Shown: one piece after another, positions 45,906 through 54,011 of the stretch
Numbering within the stretch: position 1 is the stretch's first letter
How the letters are laid out: every line of letters begins with the position of its first letter
Origin: Streptomyces sp. NRRL S-1022
GTDB taxonomy: Bacteria; Actinomycetota; Actinomycetes; Streptomycetales; Streptomycetaceae
Assembly: GCF_000720135.1 (NCBI RefSeq)
Contig: NZ_JOIU01000013.1
Span: 128,511 to 192,510 of the forward strand
Length of the DNA stretch: 64,000 nucleotides
Direction of reading: 5' to 3'
The notes under the pieces: model-generated
Databases searched by the model: none
Told to the model about the DNA's origin: nothing
What the model saw: only the letters and a program-made list of their open reading frames with translations
Translations under genes and position numbers: made by a program

Positions 45906-46809
45906 CCAGCCCACGTACGCGGCGGCGCCCGCCGGCGACCAGAGCCGCATCCACGACATCGGCTACCGCGGCTACGACGGCCCGCGCCTCGGCCGCGCCT
46001 ACGCCCGCCGCTCGCTGTACTCGCAGTCCCTGCGCGGCGCCTACGGCCTCGGCCGCTCGGTGAAGTCCAAGGTGCTGCCGATGCTGCTGTTCGCGGTGAT
46101 GTGCGTGCCCGCCGCCATCATGGTGGCCGTCGCCGTCGCCACCAAGGCGCACGAACTGCCGGTCGCCTACACCCGGTACGCGATCATCATGCAGGCCGTG
46201 ATCAGCTTGTACGTCGCCTCCCAGGCACCCCAGGCGGTCTCCCGCGACCTGCGCTTCAAGACCGTACCGCTGTACTTCTCGCGGCCCATCGAGACCGCCG
46301 ACTACGTCCGCGCCAAGTTCGCGGCGCTCGCCTCGGCGCTCTTCGTCCTCACCGGCGCCCCGCTGCTCGTGATGTACGCGGGCGCGCTGCTGTCCAAGAT
46401 GGGCTTTGCCCACCAGACCAAGGAATTCGCCCAGGGACTGGTCGCCGTGGCCCTGCTCTCGCTGCTCTTCGCCGGTATCGGCCTGGTCATCGCCGCGTTC
46501 ACCCCGCGCCGCGGCTTCGGCATCGCCGCCGTGATCGCCGTACTGACCATCTCCTACGGCGCGGTGTCCACCCTCCAGGCCATCGCCGACACCCAGGGCA
46601 GCGGCAGCGCCGTCCCGTGGATCGGCCTGTTCTCGCCCATCACGCTGATCGACGGCGTGCAGTCCGCCTTCCTCGGCGGCAGCTCCGCCTTCCCCGGCGG
46701 GACCGGCCCGTCCGGCGGCGAGGGCGCGGTCTACGTGCTGTTCGTCCTCGGCCTGACCGCCGCCTGCTACGGCCTCCTGATCCGCCGCTACCGGAAGGTG
46801 GGCCTGTGA
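45895..46809 (+). CDS. ABC-2 type permease (component 2)
   Basis: 304 aa. After a hydrophilic start (IHDIGYRGYDGPRLGRAY) come six hydrophobic segments. The motif GYRGYDGPR is shared by many actinobacterial permeases of this kind. ATG 45895 has GGAGG upstream and overlaps the ATPase gene by 11 nt, and the end overlaps the next ATPase gene by 3 nt. Confidence 0.85.
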   Translation: MAVDQPTYAAAPAGDQSRIHDIGYRGYDGPRLGRAYARRSLYSQSLRGAYGLGRSVKSKVLPMLLFAVMCVPAAIMVAVAVATKAHELPVAYTRYAIIMQAVISLYVASQAPQAVSRDLRFKTVPLYFSRPIETADYVRAKFAALASALFVLTGAPLLVMYAGALLSKMGFAHQTKEFAQGLVAVALLSLLFAGIGLVIAAFTPRRGFGIAAVIAVLTISYGAVSTLQAIADTQGSGSAVPWIGLFSPITLIDGVQSAFLGGSSAFPGGTGPSGGEGAVYVLFVLGLTAACYGLLIRRYRKVGL

Positions 46810-47720
46810 TGACCACGCTCTCCATCGACCACGTCTCCCGATGGTTCGGCAACGTCGTCGCCGTCAACGACATCACCATGACCATCGGCCCCGGCGTCAC
46901 CGGCCTGCTCGGCCCCAACGGCGCCGGGAAGTCCACCCTGATCAACATGATGGGCGGCTTCCTCGCCCCCTCCACCGGCACGGTCACGCTCGACGGCCGG
47001 CCGGTGTGGCGCAACGAGTCCGTCTACAAGCACATCGGCATCGTCCCCGAGCGGGAGGCGATGTACGACTTCCTCACCGGCCGCGAGTTCGTCGTCGCCA
47101 ACGCCGAACTGCACGGACTCGGCGACAAGGCCGCCCAGCGCGCCCTCGCCACGGTCGAGATGGAGTACGCGCAGGACCGGAAGATCTCCACGTACTCCAA
47201 GGGCATGCGGCAGCGCGTGAAGATGGCGAGCGCCCTCGTGCACGACCCGTCGCTGCTGCTGCTCGACGAGCCGTTCAACGGCATGGACCCGCGCCAGCGC
47301 ATGCAGCTGATGGACCTGCTGCGCAGGATGGGCGACGAGGGCCGCACGGTGCTGTTCTCCTCGCACATCCTGGAGGAGGTCGAGCAGCTCGCCCGGCACA
47401 TCGAGGTCGTCGTCGCCGGACGGCACGCGGCCAGCGGCGACTTCCGCCGGATCCGCCGGCTGATGACCGACCGCCCGCACCGCTACCTGGTGCGCTCCAG
47501 CGACGACCGCGCCCTCGCGGCCGCGCTGATCGCCGACCCCTCCACGGCCGGCATCGAGGTCGACCACGCCGAGGGCGCGCTGCGCATCCAGGCCGTCGAC
47601 TTCGGCCGCTTCACCGCCCTGTTGCCGAAGGTCGCCCGCGACCACGGCATCCGGCTCCACACGGTCTCGCCGTCCGACGAGTCCCTGGAGTCCGTCTTCT
47701 CGTATCTGGTCGCGGCGTAG
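46809..47720 (+). CDS. ABC transporter ATP-binding protein (component 3)
   Basis: 303 aa. Walker A GPNGAGKST, signature YSKGMRQRVKMASAL, Walker B LLLLDEPFNGMDP and H-loop FSSHIL. Paralog of component 1. The start ATG overlaps the permease stop (TGATG), and it is 10 nt from the next gene. Probably pairs with component 4 or forms a mixed dimer with component 1. Confidence 0.9.
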   Translation: MTTLSIDHVSRWFGNVVAVNDITMTIGPGVTGLLGPNGAGKSTLINMMGGFLAPSTGTVTLDGRPVWRNESVYKHIGIVPEREAMYDFLTGREFVVANAELHGLGDKAAQRALATVEMEYAQDRKISTYSKGMRQRVKMASALVHDPSLLLLDEPFNGMDPRQRMQLMDLLRRMGDEGRTVLFSSHILEEVEQLARHIEVVVAGRHAASGDFRRIRRLMTDRPHRYLVRSSDDRALAAALIADPSTAGIEVDHAEGALRIQAVDFGRFTALLPKVARDHGIRLHTVSPSDESLESVFSYLVAA

Positions 47721-47730
47721 GAGGCCGAAG

Positions 47731-48450
47731 ATGTACGACCCCACCGTCGCCCGACTCACCTACCGGGCCCTGCTCGGCCGTCGCCGGGCCCTCATCCTCG
47801 GCGCGCTGCCGCTGCTGCTCATCGTGATCTCCGTGGCCGTGCGCGCCCTGACCGGCGCCGACGACCAGACGGCCGCCGACGTCCTCGGCGGGTTCGCGCT
47901 CGCCACCATGGTGCCGATCATCGGTGTCATCGCGGGCACGGGCGCGATCGGCCCGGAGATCGACGACGGCTCCGTGGTCTACCTGCTGTCCAAGCCGCTC
48001 AAGCGGCCCACGATCATCCTCACCAAGCTGATCGTCGCCATCGCCGTGACCATGGTCTTCTCGGCGGTGCCGACGCTGATCGCGGGGCTGATCCTGAACG
48101 GCAACGGCCAGCAGATCGCCGTCGCCTACATGGTGGCCGCGCTGGTCTCCTCCATCGCCTACTCGGCGCTCTTCCTGCTGCTCGGCACGGTCTCCCGGCA
48201 CGCGGTGGTCTTCGGGCTCGTCTACGCCCTGGTCTGGGAGGCGCTGTTCGGCTCCCTGGTGCCGGGCGCGCGCACCCTGAGCGTCCAGCAGTGGTCGCTG
48301 GCCGTCGCCCACAAGATGGCCGGCGGGGACCTGGTGACCTCCGAGGTGGGCCTGCCGACGGCCACCGTGCTGCTGGTGGCGGTCACCGTGCTGGCCACCT
48401 GGTACGCCGGGCAGAAGCTGCGCTCGCTGACGCTGGCGGGCGAGGAGTGA
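47731..48450 (+). CDS. ABC-2 type permease (component 4)
   Basis: 239 aa with six hydrophobic segments; EIDDGSVVYLLSKPLKRPTI is the conserved cytoplasmic loop of this permease type. Last of the A-P-A-P cluster. ATG 47731 with TAGGAGG upstream. Substrate unknown. Confidence 0.86.
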   Translation: MYDPTVARLTYRALLGRRRALILGALPLLLIVISVAVRALTGADDQTAADVLGGFALATMVPIIGVIAGTGAIGPEIDDGSVVYLLSKPLKRPTIILTKLIVAIAVTMVFSAVPTLIAGLILNGNGQQIAVAYMVAALVSSIAYSALFLLLGTVSRHAVVFGLVYALVWEALFGSLVPGARTLSVQQWSLAVAHKMAGGDLVTSEVGLPTATVLLVAVTVLATWYAGQKLRSLTLAGEE

Positions 48451-48852
48451 GCCCCAAGGGCCCGCCGCGGCCTTGACGGGGACTTCACCCCCCCGGGGCA
48501 CAGGACGGGCCGCAGCCCGGGCGTTCCACGGAGCCCCGGGCCGGCCGGTTCTTCGGCAAGGCGCGGCACCGCAGGTGGCGCCGCCGGTAACGGCCGTTTG
48601 TCCGATTTTAATCGGTGGCGCCCAACTCGGCGGCGGTGCAGAGTGGTTGTGCACCATCCGCCGGGATCGTCCCGGCGTCACCGACCGGGAGTGGAGGTGG
48701 GCGATGTCCATGCACGGCAGTACGCCCGGCTCCCGACAGGGCAGCCCGAGGCCGGCTCCGGGGTGATTCCCTACCGCTCCGTGGAGCCACGGAAGCTGCC
48801 CGGGGCGGTCGCTTCGAGCACGCGATGTCGCTCTCGCGTGGACCGCCCTCCC
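48451..48852 (+). other. Structured intergenic region with short ORF, before the tRNA-like element
   Basis: 402 bp with no recognised gene but dense structure. An AT-rich palindrome CCGATTTTAATCGG (48602-48615); hairpin CGCCGGGA-TCG-TCCCGGCG (48659-48677); a short ORF at 48704-48766; and hairpin 48803-48848, in which GGGCGGTC (48803-48810) pairs GACCGCCC (48841-48848) and CACGCGA (48819-48825) pairs TCGCGTG (48834-48840). The last hairpin ends 4 nt before the tRNA-like element. No family recognised. Confidence 0.6.
48704..48766 (+). CDS. Candidate 20-aa small ORF or leader peptide
   Basis: MSMHGSTPGSRQGSPRPAPG, with a very good ribosome site GGAGGTGG (48693-48700) and 5-nt spacing from GGAGGT. 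No protein relative recognised. Located between two stable hairpins and just before the tRNA-like element, so a leader-peptide role is possible. The only evidence is the ribosome site and its position, so chance is not excluded. Confidence 0.35.
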   Translation: MSMHGSTPGSRQGSPRPAPG

Positions 48853-48958
<106 letters not shown>

Positions 48959-49001
48959 CAAGACGTCACAGCCCCCGCGGCGCCCGGCGCGGAACGAGTC
49001 C

Positions 49002-49030
49002 GTCCGGGGCAACCGGGCGCTGCCCCGGAC
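49002..49030. terminator. Hairpin between the tRNA-like element and the HAD gene
   Basis: GTCCGGGGC (49002-49010) pairs with GCCCCGGAC (49022-49030), 9 bp, 3 nt from the HAD stop codon. It would end transcripts from both sides. Confidence 0.75.
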
Positions 49031-49032
49031 CG

Positions 49033-49830
49033 CTAGCCGAGCAGCCGCTCCAGCACCACCGCGATGCCGTCCTCCTCGTGGGACGACGTGACCTCGTCGG
49101 CCACCGCCTTCAGTTCCTCGTGGGCGTTGGCCATGGCCACGCCGTGGGAGGCCCAGGCGAACATCGGGATGTCGTTGGGCATGTCGCCGAAGGCGATCGT
49201 GTCGGCGGCCTTCAGGCCCAGCCGGCGGGCCGCCAGCGACAGGCCCGTGGCCTTGGACAGGCCGAGCGGCAGCAGCTCGACGATGCCCGCGCCCGCCATG
49301 GCCACCGTGACGAAGCCGCCGGCCGTCCGCCGGGCCGCGTCCGCCAGCTCGTCGTCGCTCAGCGTCGGATGCTGGATGTAGATCTTGTTCAGGGGCGCCG
49401 TCCAGAGGTCGGAGGCGTCCGTGAACGGGGTCGCGGGCAGCGTGCCGGTGACCGCGTACCCCGGGCCCACCAGCACCTCGCCGTCGAGGCCGTCCCGGCT
49501 GGCCGCCAGGTACAGCGGCCCCACCTCGGCCTCGATCTTGGCCAGGGCCACGCCCGCCAGCTGCCGGTCCAGGGTGACCGAGGTCAGCAGGCGGTGCGCG
49601 CCGGCGTCGTAGACCTGGGCGCCCTGGCCGCAGACGGCGAGGCCGGCGTAGCCGAGGTCGTCCAGGATGTGCCGGGTCCACGGGACCGCGCGGCCGGTGA
49701 CGACGATGTGCGCGGCGCCCGCCGCGGTGGCCGCGGCGAGCGCGTCACGCGTGCGCCGCGAGATCGACTCGTCGGAGCGCAGCAGCGTTCCGTCGAGGTC
49801 GGTGGCGACGAGCCCGTAGGGGAAACTCAC
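49033..49830 (-). CDS. HAD hydrolase, Cof subfamily (IIB)
   Basis: 265 aa. [21 protein letters not shown] and [13 protein letters not shown] define a Cof-type sugar-phosphate/nucleotide phosphatase. Paralog of the protein at 39382-40254. Its ATG overlaps the serS stop by 4 nt, so it is translated with serS. The link of a small phosphatase to seryl-tRNA synthetase is conserved in Streptomyces but unexplained. Confidence 0.9.
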   Translation of the reverse strand: MSFPYGLVATDLDGTLLRSDESISRRTRDALAAATAAGAAHIVVTGRAVPWTRHILDDLGYAGLAVCGQGAQVYDAGAHRLLTSVTLDRQLAGVALAKIEAEVGPLYLAASRDGLDGEVLVGPGYAVTGTLPATPFTDASDLWTAPLNKIYIQHPTLSDDELADAARRTAGGFVTVAMAGAGIVELLPLGLSKATGLSLAARRLGLKAADTIAFGDMPNDIPMFAWASHGVAMANAHEELKAVADEVTSSHEEDGIAVVLERLLG

Positions 49831-51104
49831 CGGGACACCGGCTCCAGGACCTCACGGCCGCCCAGGTACGGGCGCAGCACCTCGGGGACCCGGACGGAGC
49901 CGTCGGCCTGCTGGTGGTTCTCCAGGATCGCCACGATCGTGCGCGGTACGGCGCACAGCGTGCCGTTGAGGGTGGCGAGCGGCTTGACCTGCTTGCCGTC
50001 GCGGACCCGGATGGACAGCCGGCGGGACTGGAACTCGGTGCAGTCCGAGGTCGAGGTCAGCTCCCGGTACTTGCCCTGGGTCGGGATCCACGCCTCGCAG
50101 TCGTACTTGCGGGCGGCCGAGGAGCCGAGGTCACCGGAGGCGACGTCGATGACGCGGAACGGCAGCTCCAGCGAGGTCAGCCACTGCTTCTCCCACTCCA
50201 GCAGGCGCTGGTGCTCGGCCTGGGAGTCCTCGGGCGCGACGTACGAGAACATCTCGACCTTGTCGAACTGGTGCACCCGGAAGATGCCCCGGGTGTCCTT
50301 GCCGTGGGAGCCGGCCTCGCGGCGGAAGCACGGGGAGAAGCCCGCGTACCGCAGCGGCAGCCGGTCGGCGTCGATGATCTCGTCCATGTGGTAGGCCGCC
50401 AGCGGGACCTCGGAGGTGCCGACCAGGTACAGGTCGTCCTTGTCGAGGTGGTAGACGTCCTGCGCGGCCTGGCCGAGGAAGCCGGTGCCGGCCATCGACT
50501 GCGGGCGGACCAGCGCCGGGGTCAGCATCGGTGTGAAGCCGGCCGCGGTCGCCTGGGCGATCGCCGCGTTCACCAGGGCCAGCTCCAGCAGGGCGCCGAC
50601 GCCGGTGAGGAAGTAGAAGCGGGAGCCGGAGACCTTGGCGCCGCGCTCGACGTCGATGGCGCCGAGCAGCTGGCCCAGCTCCAGGTGGTCCCGGGGCTCG
50701 AAGCCCTCGGTGCCGAAGTCGCGGATCGTGCCGTGCGTCTCCAGCGTGACGAAGTCCTCCTCGCCGCCGACGGGCACGTCGGGGTGGACGAGGTTGCCCA
50801 GCCGGAGCAGCAGCTCGTGGGTCTCGGTGTCGGCCGCGTCGCGCTCGGCGTCGGCGGCCTTGACGTCGGCCTTCAGCTGCTCGGCGCGCTTGAGCAGCTC
50901 GGCCTTCTCGTCGCCGGTGGCCTTGGGGATCTGCTTGCCGAGCTGCTTCTGCTCGGCGCGCAGCTCGTCGAAGCGGACGCCGGAGGACCTGCGCCGCTCG
51001 TCGGCAGACAGGAGGGCGTCGACGAGCGCGACGTCCTCTCCACGGGCGCGCTGGGACGCGCGCACACGGTCGGGGTCCTCACGAAGCAGGCGAAGGTCAA
51101 TCAC
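49827..51104 (-). CDS. serS: Seryl-tRNA synthetase
   Basis: 425 aa class II synthetase. The N-terminal coiled coil (about 30-110) grips the long variable arm of tRNA-Ser; motif 2 is [18 protein letters not shown] and motif 3 is [20 protein letters not shown] 51104 ([11 protein letters not shown]) matches the usual SerRS start; no ribosome site lies upstream, so a leaderless mRNA is likely. Coupled to the HAD gene. The tRNA-Ser-like element lies about 0.9 kb past its end. Confidence 0.96.
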   Translation of the reverse strand: MIDLRLLREDPDRVRASQRARGEDVALVDALLSADERRRSSGVRFDELRAEQKQLGKQIPKATGDEKAELLKRAEQLKADVKAADAERDAADTETHELLLRLGNLVHPDVPVGGEEDFVTLETHGTIRDFGTEGFEPRDHLELGQLLGAIDVERGAKVSGSRFYFLTGVGALLELALVNAAIAQATAAGFTPMLTPALVRPQSMAGTGFLGQAAQDVYHLDKDDLYLVGTSEVPLAAYHMDEIIDADRLPLRYAGFSPCFRREAGSHGKDTRGIFRVHQFDKVEMFSYVAPEDSQAEHQRLLEWEKQWLTSLELPFRVIDVASGDLGSSAARKYDCEAWIPTQGKYRELTSTSDCTEFQSRRLSIRVRDGKQVKPLATLNGTLCAVPRTIVAILENHQQADGSVRVPEVLRPYLGGREVLEPVSR

Positions 51105-51703
51105 GTGGCCAAGGCTACCGGTGCGGGGTCGCGGCTCACGAATCACTATTCCGGGGAGTTCTGATTCGCGGCTTACCGTCCGTTATGCGTTAATTGCCGC
51201 CCGTGTCACTCCGGCAAGCCGCGTACGTCCACGGCGTGCGTCAAGGGAAAAGTGTCTCACTCCCTGGGACGGGGCACGTCCCGGGCGCCCGGTTGACCGG
51301 ATTCCCTTGTGGAGAACGGGATTTGGCGGCGTAGTTGTCCACAGGAATCCACGCCCCCTGAAGAGTTATCCACAGGCTGTGTGGAAGGTCTGTGGATTTC
51401 GGAATTGATCACTCCGGAAAGCTCGAACGTGTTGAAGAATTCCTAGGTCAAACCCTGCCGACACCCGCGTTCGGGTGGAAAACGGTCCCCCCAAAAGATG
51501 AACCGAAGGAAACGGGTGGACGAAGGGTGACCCAGGGACGGATGGCCTCCACCGGGGCTTACAGGGCGATTTGTCGACCCGCTGACCCCACTCTGTCGAC
51601 TTGTCCCCAGGTCGAGAAGGGCACCTGTGGATAACTCCTGTGGATAACGTTCGTATGCAGGTACGACCGGGTGCAGACCGGGTGTGGACCGGGTGCGGGC
51701 GGG
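51105..51703. promoter_or_regulatory. serS upstream region with a large DnaA-box cluster
   Basis: 599 bp without a gene. Perfect DnaA boxes: TTGTCCACA (51335-51343), TTATCCACA (51366-51374), TGTGGATAA (51626-51634) and TGTGGATAA (51639-51647). One-mismatch boxes: TGTGGAGAA (51308-51316) and TTGTCCCCA (51601-51609). The stretch also has a purine-rich central part (about 51485-51535) and the serS promoter at the left. It is lower in GC than its surroundings. A titration site or regulator of replication start is an inference. Confidence 0.8.
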
Positions 51704-52636
51704 TTAGAACCGGCCGTCCTGGCAGCGCGCCACCCAGTCCGCCGCCGCCATGAACTCCTCGTCCGACGTCCCCGGCGGTGTCGGTCGGGCCTCGCCCGGT
51801 GTGATGTCGGCGCGGGGATAGGAACCGAGGTAGCGCACCTGGAGACAGATCCGCCGCAGCCCCATGAGCGCCTCCGCCATCCGCCGGTCGGCGATATGGC
51901 CCTCGGCGTCGATGCAGAAGCAGTAGTTGCCGATGCCGGCGCCGGTCGGCCGGGACTGGAGCAGCATCAGGTTGATGCCCCGCGAGGCGAACTCGCCGAG
52001 CAGGTCGCGCAGCGCGCCGGGGTGGTCGTCGCGCTGCCACAGCACCACCGAGGTCTTGTCGGCGCCGGTGGGCGCGGCCGGCCGGGCCGGGCGGCCGACC
52101 AGCACGAACCGGGTCTGCGCGTTCTCCGCGTCGTGGATCCCGGTCTCCAGTGCCTCCAGGCCGTACCGGGCGGCGGCGAACTCGCCCGCGAAGGCGGCGT
52201 CGTAGCGGCCCTCCTGGACCAGGCGGGCGGCGTCCGCGTTGGAGGCGGCCGACTCCCACAGGGCGTCCGGGAGGTTGGCGCGCAGCCAGTTGCGCACCTG
52301 GGGCTGGGCCGCCGGGTGCGCGGAGACCGTCTTGATGTCCGTGAGCTTCGTGCCGGGACGGACCAGCAGCGCGAAGGTGATCGACAGCAGCACCTCGCGG
52401 TAGATCATCAGCGGTTCGCCGGCGACCAGTTCGTCCAGGGTGGTGGTGATGCCGCCCTCGACGGAGTTCTCGATCGGCACGAACGCGGCCTCGGCCTCGC
52501 CGGCCCGCACCGCGTCCAGCGCGGACTGCACCGACACGTAGGGGATCAGCTCCCGGGTGGCCGCCTCCGGAAGCGTGCGCAGAGCGACCTCGGTGAAGGT
52601 CCCCTCCGGGCCGAGATAGGCATAGCTCGCTGGCAT
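51704..52636 (-). CDS. pheA: Prephenate dehydratase
   Basis: 310 aa. YLGPEGTFTEVAL at the start, VPIENSVEGGITTTLDEL, SHPAAQPQ-type loop, and an ACT domain (about 195-275) with GALRDLLGEFASRGINLMLL-like phenylalanine site and the ESRP-equivalent LQSRPTG. Makes phenylpyruvate from prephenate, feedback-inhibited by phenylalanine. ATG 52636 with GAGGGAC upstream. The aminotransferase at 31573 may take the next step. Confidence 0.95.
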   Translation of the reverse strand: MPASYAYLGPEGTFTEVALRTLPEAATRELIPYVSVQSALDAVRAGEAEAAFVPIENSVEGGITTTLDELVAGEPLMIYREVLLSITFALLVRPGTKLTDIKTVSAHPAAQPQVRNWLRANLPDALWESAASNADAARLVQEGRYDAAFAGEFAAARYGLEALETGIHDAENAQTRFVLVGRPARPAAPTGADKTSVVLWQRDDHPGALRDLLGEFASRGINLMLLQSRPTGAGIGNYCFCIDAEGHIADRRMAEALMGLRRICLQVRYLGSYPRADITPGEARPTPPGTSDEEFMAAADWVARCQDGRF

Positions 52637-52716
52637 GTCCCTCACCCTAATGGCCGCGGGGAGAGCCGTCGCACGTGTCTCATGGATGCCACTCGACCGG
52701 GTGGTTTGAACCCGGT

Positions 52717-54003
52717 TCACCCCTCCAGGAGCCGCTGTCCCACGTATTCACCCTTCGCCGCCCCGCCCGGCACCGCGAACAGGCCGCTGGCCTCGTGCCG
52801 GATGTACTTCGACAGCGCGTCGCCCCGGTCGAGCTTGCGCTGCACCGGTACGAAGCCGCGCAGCGGATCGGCCTGCCAGCAGACGAAGAGCAGACCGGCA
52901 TCGGGCGTGCCGTCCGCGTCGATGCCGTCGTGGTAGGAGAACGGGCGCCGCAGCATGGCCGCGCCGCCGTTCTCCTCGGGCCGGGTGATCCGCGCGTGCG
53001 CGTTCAGCGGGACGACGTAGTCGCCGTTCGCGTCGGTCTTCTCCAGGTCCATCGGGGTGGTCTCGTCGCCGCCGGACAGCGGCGCCCCGTCGGCCTTCCG
53101 GCGCCCGATGACCTGCTCCTGGGCAGCCGGCGACAGCTTCTCCCAGTCGTCCAGGAGCATGCGGATCCGGCGTACGACGGCGTAGGAGCCGTTCGCCATC
53201 CAGGCGGGCTCGCCCGATGCGGGCACGAAGATCCGCCGGTCGAAGTCGGCTTCGGCGGGCTTCGGGTTGCGGGTGCCGTCGACCTGGCCCATGAGGTTGC
53301 GGGCCGTCATGGGGTGGGCGGTGGCGCCCGGGCTGCGGTTGAAGCCGTTCATCTGCCAGCGCACCCGCGCGGCCGAGCCCGCGTCCTTCTGGATCGCGCG
53401 CAGGGCGTGGAAGGCGACCAGGGCGTCGTTCGCACCGATCTGCACCCACAGGTCGCCGTCGCTGCGGGACTTGTCGAGCCGGTCGGAGGAGAAGTCCGGC
53501 AGCGGGTCCAGGGCGGCCGGCCGCTGCTTCTCCAGGCCGGTCCGGGCGAAGAAGCGGTGGCCGAAGCCGAAGGTGACGGTCAGCGAGGACGGACCCGCGT
53601 CCCGGGCCACACCGGTGTCGCCGTGCGGTGCGGCCTCGCCCGCCATCAGACGCTCGGCCGTCGCCGACCAGCGGCGCAGCAGGGCCGCCGCCTCCTTGCG
53701 GCCCGCGCCAGGCGCCAGGTCGAAGGCGACGAGATGGCCGCACGCCTGGAGGCCCTCGGTGATGCCGGGCTGGTGTTTCCCGTGAAACATCGCCCGGCCG
53801 GAGCCCACCGAGGTCAGCGGGGTGGCCCCGGCGGGTGCGGCGGCGTAGCCCACGGCCCCGCCGGCGGCGCCGAGCACGAGGCCGGTGGCGCCGGCGGTGC
53901 CGAGCAGGGCGCGCCGCGAGACGCCGCCGGTGCCGGGGACGGGCACGGGCCGCGCCGGCGGGGCCTCGGGCGTACGGGCCTGGGGGACGGACTGGTCGGG
54001 CAT
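52717..54003 (-). CDS. dtpA: Dye-decolourising peroxidase, Tat-exported
   Basis: 428 aa. Twin-arginine signal VSRRALLGTAGATG (about 28-60), then a DyP-type heme peroxidase with the GQVDGTRNP motif (catalytic Asp). In S. lividans DtpA acts with Sco and an extracellular copper chaperone in the copper pathway that drives development and GlxA maturation (literature knowledge). Last gene of the copper operon. A degenerate parS lies in its 5' part (residues about 72-77, FHGKH). Confidence 0.93.
   Translation of the reverse strand: MPDQSVPQARTPEAPPARPVPVPGTGGVSRRALLGTAGATGLVLGAAGGAVGYAAAPAGATPLTSVGSGRAMFHGKHQPGITEGLQACGHLVAFDLAPGAGRKEAAALLRRWSATAERLMAGEAAPHGDTGVARDAGPSSLTVTFGFGHRFFARTGLEKQRPAALDPLPDFSSDRLDKSRSDGDLWVQIGANDALVAFHALRAIQKDAGSAARVRWQMNGFNRSPGATAHPMTARNLMGQVDGTRNPKPAEADFDRRIFVPASGEPAWMANGSYAVVRRIRMLLDDWEKLSPAAQEQVIGRRKADGAPLSGGDETTPMDLEKTDANGDYVVPLNAHARITRPEENGGAAMLRRPFSYHDGIDADGTPDAGLLFVCWQADPLRGFVPVQRKLDRGDALSKYIRHEASGLFAVPGGAAKGEYVGQRLLEG
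53774..53787. promoter_or_regulatory. parS-like site (one mismatch) inside dtpA
   Basis: GTTTCCCGTGAAAC, one base from the consensus (A to C at position 6), coding for part of the mature DtpA N-terminal region. The only parS-like sequence seen in the right 28 kb. Confidence 0.6.
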
Positions 54004-54011
54004 GGTGGGGT

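Noticed and set aside
51105..51360. T-box riboswitch upstream of serS
   Set aside because: No T-box bulge sequence or specifier hairpin seen; actinobacterial T-boxes are mainly known for ileS, and serS seems leaderless.
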